From an uncultured bacterium (GTDB lineage: Bacteria > Cyanobacteriota > Vampirovibrionia > Gastranaerophilales > Gastranaerophilaceae), in assembly GCA_900314375.1 (NCBI GenBank), contig OMVC01000213.1:1-11524 (forward strand): a stretch of DNA of 11,524 nucleotides. The letters are read 5' to 3'. Positions 6,124 to 11,524 of the stretch are shown piece by piece (position 1 is the stretch's first letter; each line of letters opens with the position of its first letter). The translations under genes and the position numbers were made by a program. Under the pieces are notes generated by a model that saw nothing but the letters and a program-made list of their open reading frames with translations, was not told the DNA's origin and made no database searches.

Positions 6124-6882
6124 ATGAATTATAGTGAAGGCGGCAGACAATATCATATCGGATTAAAAGAGGGTGATGTCGGTGAATATGTATTGTTACC
6201 CGGAGACCCGAAGCGTTGCGAGAAAATTGCGTCTCATTTTGACAATCCTCAATTAATAGCCGATAGCAGGGAATATGTCACTTATACGGGTTATGTCGAC
6301 GGAGAAAAGGTCAGCGTAACTTCGACCGGTATAGGTGGGCCTTCAGCTGCTATTGCGTTGGAAGAACTTGTAAATGTCGGTGCAAAAACATTTATTCGTG
6401 TTGGTACTTGCGGCGGGATGGATATAGATGTTAAAGGCGGTGATATTGTAATTGCAACCGCTGCTATTCGTGCTGAAGGTACAACTAAAGAATATGCTCC
6501 GATTGAATTTCCTGCAGTAGCAAATTTGGATGTTACAAATGCGCTTGTACAGGCGGCAAAAAATCTTGGGTATACTTATCACGCCGGAATTGTTCAATGT
6601 AAGGATTCATTCTATGGCCAGCACAATCCCGAAGTTATGCCTGTTAGTTATGAATTGCAAAACAAATGGGAAGCGTGGAAACGTTTGGGTTGTCTGGCTT
6701 CTGAAATGGAATCGGCAGCTTTGTTTATTGTTGCAAGCAGATTGAAAGTAAAAGTCGGGTCGGTATTTTTAGCTGTTGCTAATCAGGAACGGGAAAAAGC
6801 AGGGTTGGAAAATCCTATAATTCATGATACGGAAATTGCTATAAAAACAGCAATTGAGGCAATAAAATTATTGAAAGGTTAA
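6124..6882 (+). CDS. udp: Uridine phosphorylase
   Basis: The 252-residue enzyme splits uridine with phosphate into uracil and ribose-1-phosphate in pyrimidine salvage, in the cytoplasm. It belongs to the NP-I (PNP/UDP) family: the phosphate-binding LLPGDPKR (24-31), STGIGGPS (67-74), RVGTCGG (92-98) and the ribose-binding SEMESAALF (193-201) are all present, with E194, M195 and E196 as the expected triad. Length matches the family. In E. coli Udp the base is recognised by Q166 and R168; here the same stretch reads GQHNPEVMP, so the Arg is absent, a form I associate with Firmicutes-type enzymes. AAGGGG six bases before the ATG is the ribosome binding site. It heads a three-gene run: the next start lies four bases after its stop. 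Confidence 0.92.
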   Translation: MNYSEGGRQYHIGLKEGDVGEYVLLPGDPKRCEKIASHFDNPQLIADSREYVTYTGYVDGEKVSVTSTGIGGPSAAIALEELVNVGAKTFIRVGTCGGMDIDVKGGDIVIATAAIRAEGTTKEYAPIEFPAVANLDVTNALVQAAKNLGYTYHAGIVQCKDSFYGQHNPEVMPVSYELQNKWEAWKRLGCLASEMESAALFIVASRLKVKVGSVFLAVANQEREKAGLENPIIHDTEIAIKTAIEAIKLLKG

Positions 6883-6886
6883 TGTC

Positions 6887-8362
6887 ATGCTAAATAAGAG
6901 AATGGAATATATAATAAAATCGTGTTCGGCAGAAAATGCTCAAGAACTGCAAAATTTATTAAATGAAATGTCTATGAACGGTTGGGAATTGTACAGCATG
7001 ACAGAAGTCGGCGGTGAGGAAACCGATGCGCAATTAAACTGTATATTTATGCGTGAAGTTAAATCCGACGGAAATGGCGAAGGCGACATAATAAGCATTT
7101 CTGATTTCAAAAGCCGTATGGAAAAAATGCTTTCTCCAAAACGCACCGAATATGAAAAGTGTCTGGAAATTCAATCAAAAATTAAACAAAAACGTGATGA
7201 GATAAGACAGGTTAAATCTCAATTGGATGATGAAACGGGTGCTTCGCGCAAAAAGCTGAATGACAAAATTTCTTCAGGCTTAAAAGAACTCGATGATTTG
7301 AAAGGAGCTTTAACCAAGGCGACTTCACCTGATTTAATGTATTCAAAATTGCATGAAGAAAAATTGGCGATATATCTGAGTGAAGAACTTTTAGGGTTTA
7401 TTGATTCAGAGCGCGATGATTACGGCGAAGAATTGCTTGTTGCTCAAACAGTAAAGGCAAGGTTAGATTTAACGGAAAGTCTTGGGTATGTCATACCGAA
7501 AGTTGTTTTTAAGGATGATGATACGCTAAATCCTTGTGAATTTACAATAAAAATCCGCGGAATGGAAGCATTCAGAGCATTGGTTTGTCCTGAACATGTA
7601 ATGTTTTATGCGGATGAATTGCATACGGATACAAAAATAAAAAATTCTATATCTGCAGTTGATGAGGTTTCCGGCAGAAAAGTTATTTGGGTACCGAAAG
7701 AAAAGACAAAAGACTTTTGGCAAAAAGGCATGACTTCATCGGAATATATTGCTTATGCGCTAAAATTTGTTGCGGTTAAGCATGTTGATGATTTGCTTGA
7801 TTATGAAGATATTGATAAATATTTGGAAGTTGTAGATAAAGAAAATTCTTATCTTGTCGATAATATTGTTCCGACAGTGTTGAGTTATTCGGATATCAAA
7901 TATATCATGGCAAGTTTGATTAAAGAACATGTTTCTATAAAGAACATAACTTATGTATTTGAAAAGATTAACGATTTTGCTGATGATGTTTCAAGAATAG
8001 ATATAATAAACAAATTGAGAATAGCACTATCGCGTCAAATTTGCAGATGCTATCTGAATGATGACGGTGAAACAATTTCTGCTTTTGAACTGTCAGAAAA
8101 AACTTATTCTGAAATGGTGTTAGGTTGTGATGATTCTGATGATTCCATGATAAAAATTGATGCGGATATGGCAGAAAAAATTGCGACAAAATTATCAAAA
8201 AAATGTAAAAAATTAGGTATATATAACCCGAGATTGGTTGTTCCTATGGAATACAGACAAATATTCTTTACATTATTGAATTTGTATATGAATAATATTA
8301 CGGTATTGGCACAGGAAGAATTGGGTTGTGCATATAGAGTTGACAGTTTAGGTGAAATTTAA
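6887..8362 (+). CDS. Soluble FlhA cytoplasmic-domain homologue with DUF4177-like N-terminus
   Basis: Three parts are visible in 491 residues. Residues 6-57 (MEYII..., LLNEMSMNGWELYSM, then FMRE) resemble the small DUF4177 domain. Residues 82-145 are a charged, probably coiled-coil linker. Residues 160-491 read throughout like the cytoplasmic domain of FlhA/FHIPEP, the flagellar and type III export gate: VKARLDLTESLGYVIPKVVFKDD (FlhA: IRKKFAQDMGFLPPVVHIRD), CEFTIKIRGME (RYRILMKGVE), LVDNIVPTVLSYSDIKYIMASLIKEHVSIKN (LTEDLVPGVVTLTTLHKVLQNLLAEKVPIRD), LRIALSRQI (VRVALGRAI), and a closing PRLVVPMEYRQIF...ITVLAQEEL. The eight membrane helices and FHIPEP motif of FlhA are absent, and no signal peptide exists, so it should be cytosolic. 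The E. coli/Salmonella comparison is from memory. The start at 6887 uses AAAGG inside the udp end; M6 (6902) is an alternative. Function is unknown; the next gene is a prepilin. Confidence 0.75.
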   Translation: MLNKRMEYIIKSCSAENAQELQNLLNEMSMNGWELYSMTEVGGEETDAQLNCIFMREVKSDGNGEGDIISISDFKSRMEKMLSPKRTEYEKCLEIQSKIKQKRDEIRQVKSQLDDETGASRKKLNDKISSGLKELDDLKGALTKATSPDLMYSKLHEEKLAIYLSEELLGFIDSERDDYGEELLVAQTVKARLDLTESLGYVIPKVVFKDDDTLNPCEFTIKIRGMEAFRALVCPEHVMFYADELHTDTKIKNSISAVDEVSGRKVIWVPKEKTKDFWQKGMTSSEYIAYALKFVAVKHVDDLLDYEDIDKYLEVVDKENSYLVDNIVPTVLSYSDIKYIMASLIKEHVSIKNITYVFEKINDFADDVSRIDIINKLRIALSRQICRCYLNDDGETISAFELSEKTYSEMVLGCDDSDDSMIKIDADMAEKIATKLSKKCKKLGIYNPRLVVPMEYRQIFFTLLNLYMNNITVLAQEELGCAYRVDSLGEI

Positions 8363-8378
8363 AAAGGGAAAAATAATT

Positions 8379-8924
8379 ATGAAAAAAGGTTTTACATTAA
8401 CGGAAATAATGATTGCATTGGCGGTAATAGCTATTTTGACGGTAATACTTATGCCGATGATATTCAAAATGCGTCCGAATCAAGAAGTCTTAATGACCAA
8501 AAGGGCTTATAATCAAACTTTAACAATTGTAAGTGAAATGATTAATAACGAAAAATGCTATCCGTTTGTGTATGATCAAGTAGGGTTTGAGGATGGTACA
8601 CATTATACGGATTGTCCGGTTAATGGTAATATTAATCAAAAATTCAGAAGACTATTTCGTACTTATATAAGTAATGACGGTATCGATAATAATTTTGTTA
8701 CAAAAGATGGTATGCGGTGGCGTTTTAATGGGAATTTGATTAGAGGTCGAAATGGTGAATCGTTTACGACTCTTACTGTTGATACTACGGGTGATGATGC
8801 ACAAAGAGATCATGATACGTTTTCTATGAGAATTTATGGTTCGGGCAAAGTTGAGATAACGGGTGCTAATGCAGATTGGGCTAAGGAAGCTGTCGGGGTA
8901 GATCGTAGTATTGTCGGAGAATAA
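8379..8924 (+). CDS. Type IV pilin-like (pseudopilin/minor pilin) protein
   Basis: The 181-residue product opens with a class III prepilin signal, MKKG-FTLTEI, with cleavage expected after G4 and the conserved Glu at position 5 of the mature protein (E9). A single hydrophobic helix follows (5-28). The globular part is small and hydrophilic, with two cysteines (C60, C79) that could form a disulfide, and a C-terminal section containing DTTGDDAQRDHDTFSMRIYG (135-154). It would be processed by prepilin peptidase and held in the inner membrane or built into a type IV pilus or type II secretion pseudopilus. Which one cannot be told. ATG 8379 is chosen over a GTG at 8352 since it places the signal correctly and has AAGGGA nine bases upstream. 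It starts 16 bp after the FlhA-like gene, so they share a transcript. Confidence 0.85.
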   Translation: MKKGFTLTEIMIALAVIAILTVILMPMIFKMRPNQEVLMTKRAYNQTLTIVSEMINNEKCYPFVYDQVGFEDGTHYTDCPVNGNINQKFRRLFRTYISNDGIDNNFVTKDGMRWRFNGNLIRGRNGESFTTLTVDTTGDDAQRDHDTFSMRIYGSGKVEITGANADWAKEAVGVDRSIVGE

Positions 8925-9054
8925 TCAAGCCTATAGCCTAACATTGATAAACTATAGCCAATAAATTTTTCAGAAATGTAAATTTGACGCGCAAAGGCTT
9001 ATGTTGTATCGTTTTATTTTTTCGTATTGGGAAGGGTGAAAAATTTTCGGAAAA
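8925..9054. other. Downstream region of the pilin operon
   Basis: The octamer CTATAGCC occurs at 8931-8938 and 8952-8959; since CTATAG is self-complementary the two copies can form a weak stem, followed by AATAAATTTTT. This might serve as a transcript end but is not a convincing terminator. Nothing else is seen before the repeat elements. A 63-codon frame at 8984-9175 is repeat read-through. Confidence 0.3.
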
Positions 9055-9177
9055 TGTCATGCTGAATTCATTTCAGCATCCGACACCAAACGCAATAGTG
9101 CAAGAACTTGAAACGCGCCTTGCAATAAACGGTTATCGCTTACGCTTTCATTTCCGCTCGGCTTGTTCAGGATGACA
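9055..9177. repeat. MITE-like element with 12-bp terminal inverted repeats
   Basis: The ends TGTCATGCTGAA (9055-9066) and TTCAGGATGACA (9166-9177) are inverted repeats with one mismatch, 123 bp apart end to end. The left end is itself part of an 8-bp hairpin (9059-9066/9072-9079, ATGCTGAA/TTCAGCAT). It has no coding capacity. Elements with TGTCAT-CTGAA-type ends are a widespread class of non-autonomous bacterial repeat. Confidence 0.65.
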
Positions 9178-9186
9178 AATTGTCAT

Positions 9187-9328
9187 GTCATTACGAGCAT
9201 TCGAAGAATGTGTAGTAATCTCATTGATACAATTGGGCAAATTATAAGTTGACATATTAATGGGATTGCCACGCTCTATTGAGTTCGCAATTGTACATGC
9301 CGGATGCATTTACCCCCGAACAATGACG
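9187..9328. repeat. Second short palindromic element (GTCATTACGAG ... CAATGACG type)
   Basis: The left arm GTCATTACGAGC (9187-9198) through GTAATCTCATT (about 9214-9224) is mirrored by AATGGGATTGCCACGCTC (9259-9276) and the end CAATGACG (9321-9328). This resembles the common bacterial repeat bounded by CGTCATTGCGAG and its complement. The right arm seems split: TTCGCAAT at 9284-9291 should lead directly into GACG, but 33 bp intervene, and CAAT is present on both sides (9288-9291 and 9321-9324). Confidence 0.5.
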
Positions 9329-9342
9329 TGGTTACTCAATAA

Positions 9343-9574
9343 CCCCTTTACTGTCCTTTTAGACACCCTCCCTCAAGGGGGGAAAAATTTAAAAAACAGA
9401 AACAATTTTCCATTTTCAATTTTCAATTTACCATTAAATAAAACCCTCTCCCGTAAAATCAGGTTTTCGTTTTTTCCAAACTCAAACCGATTTTTCTCCC
9501 TCCCCCAAGGGAGGGGAAATGAAAAAAAACGAAATAATTTTCCATTTTCAACTTTCAATTTACCATTACATAAA
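9343..9574. repeat. Left X-Y-X-Y repeat array
   Basis: Two module types alternate. X is a GC-rich module with a TGTCC...GACA stem followed by a CCCTCCC-CCAA-GGGAGGG hairpin: X1 at 9343-9382 (partly decayed) and X2 at 9443-9515 (middle replaced by unrelated sequence; perfect 7-bp hairpin at 9498-9504/9509-9515). Y is a 44-bp AT-rich module starting GAAAYAATTTTCCATTTTC and ending CCATTANATAAA: copy A at 9399-9442 and copy B at 9531-9574, with three differences and no gaps. The array is non-coding; frames of 116 and 74 codons across it are read-through of the repeats. Confidence 0.75.
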
Positions 9575-9576
9575 AA

Positions 9577-9623
9577 GCCTGCCTTCTTGCCCTCCAAACT
9601 TCTGTTATAAAACTTATCCGACT
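9577..9623 (+). repeat. Left inverted repeat flanking the 522-aa gene
   Basis: The 47 bases from GCCTGCCTTCTTGCC to TATAAAACTTATCCGACT match the reverse complement of 11301-11355 with about five substitutions and one 8-base length difference. The match stops sharply at the gene-proximal end (9623/11301). It begins two bases after Y copy B. Confidence 0.8.
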
Positions 9624-9673
9624 CATATAAATATGTAACAATTTATTAAAATAAATATATATATAGGCAAAAA

Positions 9674-9704
9674 TTGAGCTTGAGAATCTTTATCATGGTA
9701 TCTT
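9674..9704 (+). promoter_or_regulatory. Possible promoter for the 522-aa gene
   Basis: TTGAGC (9674-9679) and an extended -10 TGGTATCTT (9696-9704) are separated by 19 bp, which is longer than ideal. The expected start would be near 9711, giving a leader of only about 12 nt. The segment lies inside the inverted-repeat pair, so an inversion would carry promoter and gene together. Confidence 0.4.
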
Positions 9705-9722
9705 AATAGTGAAAGTATTTTT

Positions 9723-11291
9723 ATGTCGATAAAAATTCCTCAAGCAAAAATATATAAGACATTTTCAGTCAATAATTTGAAGAAACAGTTTCAACCCCGC
9801 AATATTGTTTCTGCGATGGCAAGTGACGGATTTTTGCCTGTTATTGCATTGGAGGCTTTTGTTGAAGCGGGAAGAACTTATCAGGCATATAAAAGAGGCG
9901 GTTTTGATGAAGCAAGAGAACGTATTACTGAAGAATTTTCAGGCGCAGTTTTTTGGCTTGGAGGTGTAACAGGTTTAAATTGGCTTTTTGAAAAACTCGG
10001 ACAAAAAATATTACAATTGCCTAAAAAGACCGTAGATATTGCAAAAGATGATGTACGTAATCCGCTTGTAAACTTCTTAAAAGGTGAAAAAAGAACAAAT
10101 AAAAACGCAACGGAAATTACTCAAAAACTTATGGCAAGATTTAAGTTTACAAAAGTAATCGCAAGTGTATTGATAGCAAACGCTTTTATAGGTTTTGTTC
10201 TGCCAAAAATTAATCAGGCGATTACCCGTTCATATCACAAAAAAGACAAACAAAATCAAAATAATAATTCTCAGGATAATTTTATCAAAAGGCCGGAGTT
10301 CTCTGATTTTATGAACGGTAATAATGATAAAAAAGATGTATCTTTTTCAGGTGGTTGGGATTTATTAACATTAGCAAATAATTTTGAAAACAAAAGGAAT
10401 TGGAAACTTTTATCTGTTGATGCAGGTACTTGCAGCGGCAGGGTTTATTCCGCAAGAAATAATGATGAAAGAGTTGAAATTGCATTCAGAGATTTATCAT
10501 CAATTTATTTTTATATGTTTAACATGGCAAATATGAATAAATGGTTAAATCAACTAGAACAAGGTAAAGGTAATTCTACAAGACTTGATCCGTCATCTGC
10601 TCAATTTGCGACGGAATATATGAGTAATTATCTTGATACAAAATCAGGTCAAAAGGTTTCTGTTGATGAATTTGCAAAAGAATTCCTCGGCGCAAGGGAA
10701 GGTCTTCCTGAAGTTATTAAGTCGAAATTTAACGGTAAAAATATTATCAATTTAGCAGATTTCAAAGTGGCATTAAAAGACTTGTATAGCGCTGATAAGG
10801 TCGCAGAACTTGAAGCGATTGCCGATAAGATGTCTGAACTTCAACCTCAATTAAAAGGTGAATCGATTTTGACAATCGGACAGGCAAAAGATATTATAAA
10901 CGGCGGTCATATTAATAATCCTGAATTCTTAAAAGAATTTTATAAAAATGCGTTTGGCAGTGAAAAATTCATGGATAAATACAAATATGTTGCTCAGGAC
11001 AGTTTGGATTCTTTAAAATCCGATTTGACAAAATATGTTGAATCAATTGTTAAGAAAGCAAAAGAAACAAATGTTCAAGAAATAACATCAGAAATCCTTA
11101 ATAAAGCTTCAAGAAACAACTTCAAGATGAATGCCATTAATTGGGGCGCAGGATTTGCAATCTCTGCAGCGTTTTTATCAACATTTATTCCGAAACTTCA
11201 ATATTTGATTACCAAAAAACGCACAGGTCAGGACGGTTTTCCTGGAACAAAGGAATTTAGAGAACAAGAACCTGTAAAAAATGCGGCTTAA
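9723..11291 (+). CDS. Hypothetical protein, 522 aa, probable membrane-associated
   Basis: I do not recognise a domain with known function. The protein has hydrophobic stretches near 74-90 (GAVFWLGGVTGLNWLF), 145-160 (VIASVLIANAFIGFVL) and 472-490 (INWGAGFAISAAFLSTFIP), each followed by basic residues, so it is probably anchored at both ends with a large hydrophilic middle (170-470). That middle opens with an Asn/Gln/Lys-rich linker (172-204), then VSFSGGWDLL (206-215), a short motif like the ITFG of the 95-aa protein, and then helical, charged sequence. The C-terminus ends with a GFPGTKEF (505-512) patch. There is no cleavable signal peptide. ATG 9723 is the first start; its ribosome binding site is weak (GAAAG about nine bases upstream). 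The whole unit is bracketed by inverted and direct repeats. I infer a lineage-specific family of Gastranaerophilales-like bacteria. Confidence 0.8.
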   Translation: MSIKIPQAKIYKTFSVNNLKKQFQPRNIVSAMASDGFLPVIALEAFVEAGRTYQAYKRGGFDEARERITEEFSGAVFWLGGVTGLNWLFEKLGQKILQLPKKTVDIAKDDVRNPLVNFLKGEKRTNKNATEITQKLMARFKFTKVIASVLIANAFIGFVLPKINQAITRSYHKKDKQNQNNNSQDNFIKRPEFSDFMNGNNDKKDVSFSGGWDLLTLANNFENKRNWKLLSVDAGTCSGRVYSARNNDERVEIAFRDLSSIYFYMFNMANMNKWLNQLEQGKGNSTRLDPSSAQFATEYMSNYLDTKSGQKVSVDEFAKEFLGAREGLPEVIKSKFNGKNIINLADFKVALKDLYSADKVAELEAIADKMSELQPQLKGESILTIGQAKDIINGGHINNPEFLKEFYKNAFGSEKFMDKYKYVAQDSLDSLKSDLTKYVESIVKKAKETNVQEITSEILNKASRNNFKMNAINWGAGFAISAAFLSTFIPKLQYLITKKRTGQDGFPGTKEFREQEPVKNAA

Positions 11292-11300
11292 TTTGTAAAA

Positions 11301-11355
11301 AGTCGGATAGGTTTTATAGCAGAAGTTCAGAAGGCAGGAAGGCAAGAAGTCAGGC
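11301..11355 (-). repeat. Right inverted repeat flanking the 522-aa gene
   Basis: This is the inverted partner of 9577-9623. It begins 10 bp after the stop codon and carries an internal near-duplication (AGAAGGCAGG / AGGCAAGAAG) that accounts for the extra eight bases relative to the left copy. Confidence 0.8.
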
Positions 11356-11407
11356 TATTATCAAAATACGAAAATTTTACTCGCTTCTTGATGGAAAATT
11401 AAATAAC

Positions 11408-11524
11408 GAAACAATTTTCCATTTTCCACTTTCAATTTCCCATTACATAAACCCCTCTCCTGTCCTTCGGACACCCTCCCCCAAGGGAGGGTAAAATAAA
11501 AAGAACGAAATAATTTTCCATTTT
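11408..11524. repeat. Right Y-X-Y repeat array, cut by window end
   Basis: Y copy C (11408-11451, 44 bp, three differences from copy B) is followed by X3 (11452-11491), which is the cleanest X copy: TGTCC-TTC-GGACA at 11461-11473 and CCCTCCC-CCAA-GGGAGGG at 11474-11491. Y copy D starts at 11507 and is truncated by the window edge after 18 bases. All copies have the same orientation as those left of the gene. Nothing coding is seen in 11292-11524. Confidence 0.75.

Noticed and set aside
9343..9574. CRISPR array
   Set aside because: The Y copies are AT-rich, 44 bp, separated by another repeated module rather than unique spacers, and there are no cas genes.
9260..9610. 116-codon plus-strand and 74-codon minus-strand frames over the repeat array
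   Set aside because: The peptides are translations of the X and Y repeat modules and repeat themselves internally; no start signals.

Overview
The window is AT-rich, single-contig bacterial DNA from a diderm. It carries an Omp85/BamA-type assembly factor with three POTRA domains followed by a Skp/OmpH-type periplasmic chaperone, a type IV pilin-like protein, and two lineage-type hypothetical proteins carrying short Phe-Gly/Phe-Ser-Gly motifs. This mix of a cyanobacteria-like envelope, Firmicutes-like metabolic genes and very low GC fits a non-photosynthetic cyanobacterial relative of the gut (Melainabacteria/Vampirovibrionia, Gastranaerophilales-like). That placement is inference from gene content; there is no rRNA or other phylogenetic marker here.

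Layout. 1-543 is gene-free and packed with hairpins and a direct repeat. 544-1806 (minus) is a GT4-type glycosyltransferase with its own consensus promoter. 1859-2135 is an intergenic region with a strong sigma70-type promoter, preceded by a tandem box like the cyanobacterial RpaB (HLR1) site, driving a 95-residue unknown protein (2136-2423). 2424-2580 holds three TTTACCCCAA boxes and an extended -10 promoter that places the rsmI start codon (2581-3393) at or next to the transcript start. 3477-6051 is an outer-membrane biogenesis pair (BamA-like, then OmpH/Skp-like), ending at a strong hairpin.

6124-8924 is a tight operon: uridine phosphorylase, then a 491-residue protein that I read as a soluble, membrane-less version of the FlhA export-gate cytoplasmic domain with a DUF4177-like N-terminus and coiled coil, then a type IV prepilin. 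The soluble FlhA-like protein is the most unusual item: no other flagellar or type III secretion gene is visible, and its neighbour is a pilin.

8925-9722 and 11292-11524 are gene-free repeat fields: two MITE-like elements with terminal inverted repeats, and an alternating array of a GC-rich hairpin module (X) and a 44-bp AT-rich module (Y). They bracket a 522-residue lineage-type protein (9723-11291), which is also directly flanked by a ~50-bp inverted repeat, giving an X-Y-X-Y-IR-gene-IR-Y-X-Y arrangement that could recombine.
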